Assembly (NCBI GenBank): GCA_012512705.1 | Contig: JAAZDR010000123.1 | Location: 1 to 5,234 of the forward strand | Direction: 5' to 3' | DNA: 5,234 bases | Source: Bacillota bacterium | GTDB taxonomy: Bacteria; Bacillota; Dethiobacteria; DTU022; JAAZDR01 | Part shown: positions 1 through 5,234 of the stretch, piece by piece | Position numbering within the stretch: position 1 is the first letter of the stretch | Layout: every line of letters begins with the position of its first letter | The notes under the pieces: model-generated | The model's input: the letters and a program-made list of their open reading frames with translations, nothing else | Database searches by the model: none | What the model was told of the DNA's origin: nothing | Program-made: the position numbers and the translations under genes

Positions 1-303
1 CCTCTAAACAGGGACGGAGGTAACCCGCGTTGCCACCCTGATTGGTCGCCTTCCCCCTGCAAATCCCTGTTACCCGGGTGGAAAGCGCCCGCTTCTTAAG
101 AAATAACGGCATCGGCCGGGATAAATTACTCGCACGGCTTCTTCTTACTGCCAAATTTCAAAATGAGAAGAACTGCCGGCTTTCCTTCACCCTCTCCGGG
201 CTGGAGAAAGCGGTTCTACTACCGGTTTGCAGCACCACCGGCTCCCTGTAAGCAGAGCTCCGCCTTACTGCCCATCATCAATTTCGCGTTTACTAAATTG
301 TTG
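1..303 (-). ncRNA. T-box leader (tRNA-sensing riboswitch), probably tRNA-Ser specific, truncated at the left edge
   Basis: Minus-strand 5' leader that senses uncharged tRNA and controls termination ahead of a gene lying beyond the left edge. Seen directly: the T-box core AGGGTGGCAACGCGG (39 to 25) and its partner GTCCCT (15 to 10); AGGG can pair with CCCT to form the antiterminator. Stem I is recognisable: a kink-turn-like GATGA (279-275) with GGA (197-195), a helix GGGC (273-270)/GCCC (201-198), AGTA (269-266) in the specifier loop, and an apical stem CCGGT/ACCGG around 241-220. The triplet just before the GCCC helix is UCC (205-203) followed by A202, which reads as a serine codon. The acceptor-reading UGGC (35-32) would pair with a G73 discriminator, as in bacterial tRNA-Ser. 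The usual GAA opposite AGTA is not clear, so the specifier is inferred. The distal half of the terminator is outside the window. No protein-coding gene is supported here. Confidence 0.88.
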
Positions 304-309
304 CTATAT

Positions 310-338
310 ATTATAATCCCAGTCGCCCAAAAAAGCAA
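310..338 (-). promoter_or_regulatory. Sigma-A-type promoter of the T-box leader
   Basis: The minus strand carries a -35 TTGCTT (338-333), a 17-base spacer and a perfect -10 TATAAT (315-310). This predicts a transcript start near 303, immediately before T-box Stem I. The -35 lies 4 bases past the stop codon of the C26 gene, so the T-box gene has its own promoter although it follows on the same strand. Confidence 0.75.
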
Positions 339-342
339 GAAG

Positions 343-1062
343 CTAGCAGCTATTTTTGTTATATTTTTTTGCAGCCTCCACTAGTGCCCGGAAAAGAGCT
401 TGGGCATGGGGAGTATTTTCCAGCGTCTCCGGGTGCCACTGCACACCAAGGATAAAAGTTAGGCCCGGGTGTTCTATCCCTTCTATCAGACCATCGGCAG
501 ATCGAGCGTTGGCCTTTAGCTCCGGGGCTAAGCCTTTAATCCCCTGGTGATGGATACTGTTGACGCGGATCTTTTTCTCGTTAAGGATGGAGAAGAGCAA
601 CGTTTTTGGCTTAATGGTAACACTGTGGGAGGGGAATGGGCGATGTGTGCGCTGAAAGTGCTGCAGCGGCGACAACCTCTGGGACTCTAAGTCCTGGTAG
701 AGTGTTCCACCGCAAGCAACATTCAACACCTGTAGGCCGCGGCAGATACAGAGCGCCGGCAAATCGCGCTTCATAGCCTCCCGGATCAAAGCAATCTCAA
801 AGTGATCGCGGGGAGGGTCTACTTCTCCCTGCTGCTGATGCGGCTCTTCGTTGAATAAATATGAGTCAACATCACCGCCGCCAGTAAGCACAAGGGCATC
901 TATATTCTCTAAAACTGCCGGGGCGTGAGAGGAATCAAGCATGGCGGGTAAAAGCAGGGGTACCCCTCCTGCTTTGACGATGGCAGAAAAATAGCTGTGG
1001 GATAGAAAAAAATAACTCCTTTTGTAATCATAGGAGCAGGTTATACCGATTTTATTTTTCAT
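343..1062 (-). CDS. Class I glutamine amidotransferase-like protein, peptidase C26 (gamma-glutamyl-GABA hydrolase family)
   Basis: A 239-residue cytoplasmic hydrolase of the PuuD-like peptidase C26 family, which cleaves gamma-glutamyl amide bonds such as that in gamma-glutamyl-GABA. From the ATG start, visible motifs are TGGGDVDS (about 60-67), a nucleophile elbow CICRGLQ with the predicted catalytic Cys at 107, and GVQWHPE near the C terminus giving His210 and Glu212 of the triad. Length fits the stand-alone family; no synthetase domain is fused. Start choice: in-frame GTGs at 1071 and 1068 lie in or next to the likely Shine-Dalgarno AAAGGTGG, which sits 5 bases before ATG 1062, so ATG is preferred. 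It lies 93 bases downstream of mazF on the same strand with no evident terminator between, so readthrough from alr-mazEF is possible. No puu-type polyamine genes are present, so the substrate is unknown. Family assignment is firm; specific activity is inferred. Confidence 0.9.
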   Translation of the reverse strand: MKNKIGITCSYDYKRSYFFLSHSYFSAIVKAGGVPLLLPAMLDSSHAPAVLENIDALVLTGGGDVDSYLFNEEPHQQQGEVDPPRDHFEIALIREAMKRDLPALCICRGLQVLNVACGGTLYQDLESQRLSPLQHFQRTHRPFPSHSVTIKPKTLLFSILNEKKIRVNSIHHQGIKGLAPELKANARSADGLIEGIEHPGLTFILGVQWHPETLENTPHAQALFRALVEAAKKYNKNSC

Positions 1063-1067
1063 CTTCA

Positions 1068-1075
1068 CCACCTTT
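1068..1075 (-). promoter_or_regulatory. Ribosome binding site deciding the C26 gene start
   Basis: Minus-strand AAAGGTGG, a one-base variant of AAAGGAGG, ends 5 bases before ATG 1062. It overlaps the upstream in-frame GTG at 1071, which argues against that GTG being the start. Confidence 0.6.
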
Positions 1076-1155
1076 ATTAGCTTATGGCAGTGAAGGGATA
1101 ATGGTTAACAAACTTTAAAAAAACTTTTTGATTACAAAAGTGAGGGTCAGCAGAC

Positions 1156-1506
1156 TTAAAAATCAATCAGTCCCAGACTTATTTTTAGCGCTTCATCGAC
1201 CTGGGACATGAGCTTTTCATCAATTTCTGTCACTTTTTGCTGCAGGCGCTGTTTATCGATGGTGCGAATCTGTTCAAGAAGAATTACGGAGTCTTTCTCC
1301 AGATTATAGGTCTTTGCATCTACCTCCACATGCGTCGGCAGCTTGGCCTTATTGATCTGAGAAGTGATCGCTGCCACGACAACTGTCGGACTATACCTGT
1401 TACCAACGTTATTTTGAATTATGAGTACTGGTCTTATCCCACCCTGTTCCGAACCGACAACCGGGCTCAAGTCGGCATAAAAAATATACCCGCGTTTAAC
1501 TTCCAC
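1156..1506 (-). CDS. mazF: MazF/EndoA-type endoribonuclease toxin (mRNA interferase)
   Basis: Sequence-specific, ribosome-independent endoribonuclease of the MazF/PemK family, very close to Bacillus subtilis EndoA (NdoA). Shared blocks include [23 protein letters not shown], a near-identical KAKLPTHVE segment, [17 protein letters not shown] and a C-terminal LGLIDF. With the start at GTG 1506 the protein is 116 residues, the length of EndoA, and the catalytic Arg and Thr fall at 25 and 48, as in the B. subtilis enzyme. An alternative GTG at 1515 would add three residues and overlap the antitoxin stop as GTGA, but its spacing to GGAG is only about 1 base against 10 for 1506. The adjacent antitoxin gene implies a translationally coupled toxin-antitoxin operon. 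The EndoA site is UACAU; whether this protein keeps that specificity is inferred from similarity. All key residues are intact, so it is probably active. Confidence 0.96.
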   Translation of the reverse strand: MEVKRGYIFYADLSPVVGSEQGGIRPVLIIQNNVGNRYSPTVVVAAITSQINKAKLPTHVEVDAKTYNLEKDSVILLEQIRTIDKQRLQQKVTEIDEKLMSQVDEALKISLGLIDF

Positions 1507-1511
1507 CGTGG

Positions 1512-1784
1512 TCACTCTCCGCTGACCATCTGCTCATTAATCATGACGGCCTCATTTTCCGCCTCAAATGCTTCTTTAGAAAGGGCGAGGTTTAGTTTGG
1601 CCATCTCTAGGTAACCTTTGCGCATTTTTTCCCGGATACGCTGTTTTTTGCGTTCCTGCAGATAAAGACGCATTGCTTCACGAATAAATTCACTGCGTGT
1701 ACGTTTTTCAGAAGCAACAATACCGTCTACTTCTTCCAGCAAACAATGAGGCAAGCTTATCATAATTCTTTTTGTTTCCGCCAT
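1512..1784 (-). CDS. mazE: Ribbon-helix-helix antitoxin of the MazF/EndoA pair (EndoAI-like, CopG/MetJ fold)
   Basis: A 90-residue antitoxin similar in layout to B. subtilis EndoAI (NdoAI). Residues 1-45 form a ribbon-helix-helix DNA-binding module: strand TKRIMISLP (4-12), then two helices including [18 protein letters not shown] (25-42). Residues 46-90 are the toxin-binding arm; the [13 protein letters not shown] stretch (about 54-66) matches the EndoAI pattern, and the protein ends VSGE as EndoAI ends in VSGG. The N-terminal part dimerises and binds DNA, the C-terminal part wraps and blocks MazF. Start ATG 1784 has GGGGG about 9 bases upstream. It is first in the pair and ends 5 bases before the preferred mazF start. 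By family precedent the complex represses its own promoter; an AT-rich inverted repeat over the -10 region is a possible operator. It is the RHH type, not the AbrB-fold MazE of E. coli. Confidence 0.94.
   Translation of the reverse strand: MAETKRIMISLPHCLLEEVDGIVASEKRTRSEFIREAMRLYLQERKKQRIREKMRKGYLEMAKLNLALSKEAFEAENEAVMINEQMVSGE
1517..1520 (-). promoter_or_regulatory. Shine-Dalgarno core for mazF inside the mazE 3' end
   Basis: GGAG on the minus strand lies within the last codons of the antitoxin. It is 10 bases from GTG 1506 and 1 base from GTG 1515, which favours the downstream start. Its position makes toxin translation dependent on ribosomes finishing the antitoxin. Confidence 0.4.
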
Positions 1785-1820
1785 GGGAATACACCCCCTA
1801 AATAGATATCGGACAGGGTA

Positions 1821-1839
1821 ATATAGTTTTATTATATAT
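1821..1839. promoter_or_regulatory. AT-rich inverted repeat over the mazEF -10, possible antitoxin operator
   Basis: Five-base arms ATATA (1821-1825) and TATAT (1835-1839) flank a 9-base centre and overlap the predicted -10. Ribbon-helix-helix antitoxins bind short inverted or direct repeats at their own promoters. In such AT-rich DNA the match could be chance, so this is only a candidate. Confidence 0.22.
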
Positions 1840-1861
1840 CTTTGTTAAAATGTTTATGCAA
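1831..1861 (-). promoter_or_regulatory. Probable mazEF promoter
   Basis: The minus strand has -35 TTGCAT (1861-1856) and, after 17 bases, TATATA (1838-1833); the better hexamer TATAAT (1836-1831) overlaps it at a spacing of 19. It lies about 47 bases before the mazE ATG, within the 128-base gap after alr. It would let the toxin-antitoxin pair be expressed apart from alr. Confidence 0.5.
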
Positions 1862-1912
1862 TACTGCCAGAAAAAAGAACAGCCCCACGCTTACATCGAC
1901 AAAAGCAAAAGC

Positions 1913-3082
1913 TTAATTTAAAAAATCGCGCACAGCGGCAAGCTTTCCTCCGGAATAATAAAGGCGTGGAACGCGTTTGCTGACGGCACAGAGAACCTCA
2001 TAGTTAATTGTTCCTGCAAGATGGGCGATCTCATCCACTCCTACTACGCTTTCACCCTGTTGCCCGTAAAGTACTACCTCATCGCCGACGGCAACATCAG
2101 GCACCTCGTCTACACGGAGCATAAGCTGGTCCATGCAGACCCGGCCGACAACCGGTACCCGGCAACCGTGCAGCAGTGCTTCCGCCCGGTTGGAGAGGAT
2201 TCGCGGGTATCCGTCGCCATAGCCAACAGGCACTGTGGCAATCAGGGACTCTCGTGAAGTATGGTATGTGCACCCGTAGCTAATCGCACTGCCCGCAGGG
2301 ACTTTTTTTAGGTACACGATTCTTGTCTTAAAAGAAAGAACAGGGGCAAGTTTCACCTTCTCCTTTTTGATCAGCGGTGAAGGATAACAGCCATAAAGGC
2401 CGATTCCCAAACGAACCAGATCAAGGTGGGTCTCAGGAAGATCAATTGCCGCAGCAGTGTTAGCGGCATGAAGGAGAGGGATTTTTATCCTTGAAGCGCG
2501 ACAAGCAGCAATGATCTCCTTGAATCTGCGAAACTGCTCATATGCATAGCTCTTGTCCTCTTCATCAGCGGTGGCAAAATGCGTAAAAATTCCCTTTATC
2601 TCCAGTCCTGGAAGCTCGCTAACCCGCCGAATAAAAGATAAAGCATCCTGGTGTTGAACGCCGATACGGCCCATCCCTGTATCAATTTTAATATGCACCG
2701 GTACGGGACGGCCTGCCGCTACCCCTTCACCAGAAAAGGCAGCTGCTGTCTCCCACGTAAATACTGTTGCCTCCAGGCCGTATTGAATAAGTTTTTTCCC
2801 CTGGCTGGCTGGAGTATAGCCAAGAAGCAGGATCGGCGCCTTGATGCCGGCGCAGCGAAGCTCAATTCCTTCTTCGAGCGCTGCCACCCCCAGAGACTGG
2901 GCCCCGTGTTCCAGTGCCGCACGGGATACTTCAACAGCCCCGTGTCCGTAGGCATCAGCTTTAACTACAGCCATGATGCGCGTCTGTGGAGAAAGATAGC
3001 GGCGAAATTCCCGGAGATTATGCCCAAGGTTGTCCAAATCAATCTCCGCACGTGTTGCGCGGATCTCGGGGTAAGATGGCAC
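1913..3082 (-). CDS. alr: Alanine racemase
   Basis: A 389-residue PLP-dependent fold III enzyme that interconverts L- and D-alanine in the cytoplasm, supplying D-alanine for peptidoglycan. The N-terminal TIM barrel contains VVKADAYGHG with the PLP-binding Lys41. Further barrel motifs are KIDTGMGRIGV (Lys132, equivalent to the carbamylated lysine, and Arg139), FTHFATAD (His168) and RLGIGLYG (Arg224). The C-terminal beta domain begins near 245 and holds the second catalytic base Tyr269 in SAISYGCTY, then VGYGDGYPR and VGRVCMDQ (Met317, Asp318). Length and all catalytic positions are normal, so it is expected to be active. Start GTG 3082 has AGGTG 7 bases upstream. mazEF follows 128 bases downstream on the same strand, as in many Firmicutes. 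Only one racemase is visible here; whether it is the sole or biosynthetic one cannot be told. Confidence 0.98.
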   Translation of the reverse strand: MPSYPEIRATRAEIDLDNLGHNLREFRRYLSPQTRIMAVVKADAYGHGAVEVSRAALEHGAQSLGVAALEEGIELRCAGIKAPILLLGYTPASQGKKLIQYGLEATVFTWETAAAFSGEGVAAGRPVPVHIKIDTGMGRIGVQHQDALSFIRRVSELPGLEIKGIFTHFATADEEDKSYAYEQFRRFKEIIAACRASRIKIPLLHAANTAAAIDLPETHLDLVRLGIGLYGCYPSPLIKKEKVKLAPVLSFKTRIVYLKKVPAGSAISYGCTYHTSRESLIATVPVGYGDGYPRILSNRAEALLHGCRVPVVGRVCMDQLMLRVDEVPDVAVGDEVVLYGQQGESVVGVDEIAHLAGTINYEVLCAVSKRVPRLYYSGGKLAAVRDFLN

Positions 3083-3104
3083 CTATACTCACCTGTTTCC
3101 TAAA

Positions 3105-3119
3105 GCTATTTAAAATAGC
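3105..3119. promoter_or_regulatory. Palindrome GCTATTT-A-AAATAGC just upstream of alr
   Basis: Perfect 7-base arms around a single central base, ending 22 bases before the alr GTG. On the minus strand it contains TGCTATTTT, which resembles an extended -10. It could be an operator or a promoter element. Loop length zero to one makes it a poor RNA hairpin, so a protein-binding DNA site is more likely than a terminator. Confidence 0.3.
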
Positions 3120-3178
3120 ATATAACAAAACACTAGATTATTTTATTCCACAACAGCCGCATTTATTCCTGCAAAATA

Positions 3179-3208
3179 ATATTAAAAGTATATTCCTTTT
3201 TTTGTTAA
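3179..3208 (-). promoter_or_regulatory. Candidate alr promoter
   Basis: Minus-strand TTAACA (3208-3203; 5 of 6 to consensus), an 18-base spacer and TAATAT (3184-3179; 4 of 6). It sits between the upstream terminator and alr, where a promoter is required, and would give a leader of about 90 bases. The region is AT-rich, so the match is modest evidence. Confidence 0.25.
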
Positions 3209-3239
3209 CAGACAGACAGAGGCAGACCCTGCTCTAATC

Positions 3240-3281
3240 AAAAAGCAGGCTGGTGGTTATCCGAAGCAACCGCCAGCCTGC
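3240..3281 (-). terminator. Rho-independent terminator of the LysM gene
   Basis: On the minus strand a 14-base stem, GCAGGCTGGCGGTT pairing with AACCACCAGCCTGC and one internal C-A mismatch, closes a 9-base loop and is followed at once by TTTTT (3244-3240). It lies 35 bases past the LysM stop codon. It separates LysM transcription from alr. In the plus direction the stem pairs fully through a U-G wobble, but its T-run (3285-3288) is displaced by three bases, so it is chiefly a minus-strand terminator. Confidence 0.92.
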
Positions 3282-3316
3282 CGCTTTTCATGCTATACCC
3301 CTATGCTTTTTTAATT

Positions 3317-4375
3317 TTAAACCACCGGCACATTAATAATCTGGCCGGCAAAGATAAAGTTGTGATCCTCGATCTGCGGGTTAGCAGCGATTAGATCATT
3401 GAGATTGACATCAAAACGCCGGGCGATGCTCGTCAGCGTTTCACCAGCGCTGACATAAACCTGAACGGCACCGATAAGCCCGAGTGGAAGCGGTGGCGTT
3501 ACTGGAAGATTAATTACCTGATTAACGAAAACCTGTGACGAATCTTCGATCTGCGGGTTAACATCAATCAGTGCATCAATCGAAATCCCGTACTGTTGGG
3601 CGATCGAAAAGAGGGATTCTCCACTGCGGACGAGATGCTGTGCAAAGGCAAACCCCGGATCAGGACCGACCGGTGGCTCAGCATGAATAGAGACAATTAA
3701 ACCTGGCTGGATTTCATCTGGATCAGTGATCCCTGGATTGACCTCGAGTATATCCTCAACAGTAACCCCGAAGACCTGTGCCAGTTGGAAGAGGGTGTCA
3801 CCCGGTCTAACAACGATATTCAGTGCCCTCTCAGGAATCTCCACTTCACCCGTCGGGATATTGATGATCTGGCCGACCCTTATCAGGTTCGGATCTTCGA
3901 TCTGGGGATTGACAGCCAGGATATCGGCCACTGTAACACCGGTACGCTGGGCAATACTGGTCAGAGTTTCTCCCCCCGTAACATAAAGCGGGACAGTATT
4001 TGGGAGATCCGGTGGCAGGGGGGGAGTTACAGGAAGATTGATCACCTGGGTAACCTGAATTACATTCGGATTTGGAATCTGTGGATTTCCGGCGATTAAT
4101 AGGTCAAGGGTTAATCCATACTGCTGGGCGATAAAAAAAAGTGTGTCGCCGCTCCGTACTAAGTGCTGCGCCGGATTAAATCCCGGATTCGGACCTACTG
4201 GCGGAGCAGTAGGGATGGTGACAATTTGCCCGACAAAAACAACATTTGCATCAACAATCCCCGGGTTAGCGGCCAAGATCTCATTAACGCTGACATTAAA
4301 AATACTCGCTAGCCCAAAAAGGGTATCGGAAGGCCTCAAGACAATATTAACCTGCTGGCTCAAATTGCTCGCCAT
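3317..4375 (-). CDS. Six-LysM-domain protein built as two 176-residue units
   Basis: A 352-residue protein made almost entirely of LysM domains, which bind N-acetylglucosamine-containing glycans such as peptidoglycan. Approximate domains: 10-55, 71-115, 129-175, 186-231, 247-291 and 306-350. Each shows the pattern V..G(D/E)TL..IA..(F/Y)(G/D)V....I...NP.I ending in Q.I.(I/L)P. Types run A-B-C-A-B-C with offset 176 throughout: Asn10/Asn186, His71/His247, Tyr131/Tyr307. Linkers PPVGPNPGF (58-66) and PPVGPDPGF (234-242) also match. There is no catalytic domain, transmembrane segment or signal peptide; the N terminus MASNLSQQVNI is polar. This recalls spore-associated LysM proteins such as SafA, which also lack a signal peptide, but that role is inference. 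Start ATG 4375 has a strong AGGAGGG 8 bases upstream. It is a single-gene unit ending at a strong terminator, divergent from the epimerase. Confidence 0.93.
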   Translation of the reverse strand: MASNLSQQVNIVLRPSDTLFGLASIFNVSVNEILAANPGIVDANVVFVGQIVTIPTAPPVGPNPGFNPAQHLVRSGDTLFFIAQQYGLTLDLLIAGNPQIPNPNVIQVTQVINLPVTPPLPPDLPNTVPLYVTGGETLTSIAQRTGVTVADILAVNPQIEDPNLIRVGQIINIPTGEVEIPERALNIVVRPGDTLFQLAQVFGVTVEDILEVNPGITDPDEIQPGLIVSIHAEPPVGPDPGFAFAQHLVRSGESLFSIAQQYGISIDALIDVNPQIEDSSQVFVNQVINLPVTPPLPLGLIGAVQVYVSAGETLTSIARRFDVNLNDLIAANPQIEDHNFIFAGQIINVPVV

Positions 4376-4535
4376 AATTTCTACCCTCCTTTTTGCAGTG
4401 CTTTATTCAATCTAATTAATTAATTGTACGCAATCAAAGTAGAGATTGTGTTAGCCCGCAGGCAAAATTTATTAGCGGAACCGTTGACCGGACAAAAGCA
4501 TAAGATAATGAAGATTAAAGAAAGGCGAGAAGAGA
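4376..4535. other. Divergent intergenic region between the LysM gene and the epimerase
   Basis: 160 bases. It holds the strong LysM ribosome site (AGGAGGG, 4390-4384 on the minus strand), an AATTAATTAATT run near 4414-4425, and a 6-base inverted repeat CAATCT (4408-4413)/AGATTG (4443-4448). No good plus-strand promoter for the epimerase was recognised. Short readings here have no homology-like features. Confidence 0.5.
4409..4437 (-). promoter_or_regulatory. Candidate promoter of the LysM gene
   Basis: Minus-strand TTGATT (4437-4432), a 17-base spacer and TAGATT (4414-4409), each 4 of 6 to the sigma-A consensus, about 33 bases before the start codon. A TACAAT (4428-4423) in the same stretch has no matching -35. 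A sporulation sigma factor promoter cannot be ruled in or out by eye. Confidence 0.33.
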
Positions 4536-5234
4536 TTGCATTATCTGATCACTGGAGGAGGAGGGTTTATCGGCACTCACCTTACGCTTCGCCTTTTAGA
4601 GCAGGGAGATGAGGTCAGCGTACTGGACAATTTTTCCGCTAGCGAAAACAGGCTCCGGGGCACAAAGGCGCGGATTATTAAAGGCAGCGTTCTCGACAGG
4701 GAACTTGTTTTTTCTGCCGCCTCTGAATGCCACCGCATTATCCATCTGGCAGCAGTAGTCGGGGTGCGTCTGGCGATGAGCCGAGGGCGCGAAACCTTGA
4801 AAGTGAGCTACCTTGGTTCGGAAAATGTCCTGGAGGCAGCGAGCAAACTAGAGAAAGAAATATTTATCGCTTCTTCCTCCGCCATCTACGGTAAAATTCT
4901 CCACACACCAGTCAGCGAAGGCGAGGATTCCCTTCTCGGCCCCACCTATAAAGGGAGCTGGCTCTATTCAGTGGGGAAATTAATTGAAGAACACCTGGCC
5001 TTAGCCTACTTCAGAGAGCTGGGGACAAGGGTCAAAATCGGACGCTTCTTTAATGTTATCGTTCCCTATCAGGTGGAAAGATACGGTATGGTTGTCCCCA
5101 CATTTGTAAGCAGGGCTTTAAGAGGCGAACCTCTTTTAATGTACGGCAGCGGCAGACAGACGCGTACTTTTGTCTATGTGGAAGATGCCCTCGACGGGCT
5201 AGAAATATTGCTGGAAAAAGGGGCTCCTGGGGAA
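4536..5234 (+). CDS. NAD-dependent epimerase/dehydratase (extended SDR, sugar-nucleotide type), 3' truncated by the window
   Basis: The first 233 codons are open to the right edge; the rest lies outside. It belongs to the extended short-chain dehydrogenase family acting on nucleotide sugars (UDP-glucose 4-epimerase, UDP-glucuronate decarboxylase and relatives), probably for surface polysaccharide precursors. Visible motifs: Rossmann ITGGGGFIG (5-13, Gly7-x-x-Gly10-x-x-Gly13), Asp31 after the second strand for the NAD ribose, HLAA (70-73), catalytic SSS (113-115) followed by IYG, Tyr144-x-x-x-Lys148, GRFFNVIVP (169-177), and RTFVYVEDALDG (210-221) lining the sugar site. The start is inferred as TTG 4536, giving MHYLITGG, the usual N terminus of the family; an in-frame TGA at 4509 limits extension, and AAAGGCGAGAAG upstream is a weak ribosome site. 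No in-frame ATG precedes the Rossmann motif. The substrate cannot be decided from this part. Confidence 0.9.
   Translation, partial: MHYLITGGGGFIGTHLTLRLLEQGDEVSVLDNFSASENRLRGTKARIIKGSVLDRELVFSAASECHRIIHLAAVVGVRLAMSRGRETLKVSYLGSENVLEAASKLEKEIFIASSSAIYGKILHTPVSEGEDSLLGPTYKGSWLYSVGKLIEEHLALAYFRELGTRVKIGRFFNVIVPYQVERYGMVVPTFVSRALRGEPLLMYGSGRQTRTFVYVEDALDGLEILLEKGAPGE

Noticed and set aside
334..357. Possible terminator after the C26 gene (AGCT-GCT-AGCT then T-rich)
   Set aside because: The 4-base self-complementary stem is weak and overlaps the C26 stop region and the -35 of the T-box promoter.
42..384. Two overlapping plus-strand open readings of about 70 residues
   Set aside because: They lie antisense to the T-box leader and its promoter, have no recognisable domain and no good ribosome site; RNA structure explains the conservation here.
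1893..1912. Possible terminator after alr (AAGC-TTTT-GCTT)
   Set aside because: The stem is only 4 bases with no proper T-run, so termination here is not supported; readthrough into mazEF remains possible.
2651..3103. Plus-strand 150-residue open reading opposite alr
   Set aside because: It is a shadow of the fully conserved alanine racemase reading frame, with low-quality composition and no family resemblance.
3209..3220. Tetranucleotide repeat (CAGA)3
   Set aside because: Only three units; too short to suggest phase variation or a binding array.
3726..4415. Several plus-strand readings opposite the LysM gene
   Set aside because: They repeat because the LysM gene itself is repetitive; the minus strand carries the clear domains, ribosome site and terminator.
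4484..4511. Plus-strand TTGACC with GATAAT as an epimerase promoter
   Set aside because: Spacing is 14 bases, too short for a sigma-A promoter; the alternative TAATGA at 16 bases is a poor -10.
1..5234. Defence islands, CRISPR arrays, insertion sequences or prophage pieces
   Set aside because: No direct-repeat arrays, transposase-like readings or terminal inverted repeats were seen; the only toxin-antitoxin pair is the core chromosomal alr-linked type.

Overview
The window looks like a chromosomal segment of a Gram-positive, low-to-mid GC Firmicute, probably a clostridial lineage. The evidence is a T-box leader, an alanine racemase linked to an EndoA-type mazEF pair, strong AGGAGG-like ribosome binding sites, GTG/TTG starts and a LysM protein. 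The genus cannot be fixed from the sequence alone.

Layout, left to right. Positions 1-303 hold a minus-strand T-box leader with its own promoter at 310-338. It is cut off by the left edge inside the terminator/antiterminator, so the regulated gene lies outside the window. The readable specifier (UCC) and acceptor-reading bases (UGGC) both suggest tRNA-Ser. Next, all on the minus strand: a class I glutamine amidotransferase-like peptidase C26 (343-1062), the MazF/EndoA mRNA interferase (1156-1506), its ribbon-helix-helix antitoxin (1512-1784), alanine racemase (1913-3082), a strong terminator (3240-3281) and a six-LysM protein (3317-4375). A divergent intergenic region (4376-4535) separates these from a plus-strand NAD-dependent sugar-nucleotide epimerase/dehydratase that runs off the right edge and starts at TTG 4536.

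How the genes relate: alr-mazE-mazF is a known chromosomal arrangement in Bacilli and Clostridia. Alr supplies D-alanine for peptidoglycan. MazE neutralises MazF, and probably represses its own promoter just upstream. The C26 hydrolase follows mazF with no visible terminator and may be cotranscribed. The LysM protein binds peptidoglycan-type glycans and the epimerase probably makes a sugar nucleotide for surface polysaccharide, so the right half has a loose cell-envelope theme.

I found no convincing undescribed system. The points most worth a second look are the serine-type T-box and the LysM protein, which is exactly two in-register 176-residue units with no signal peptide.
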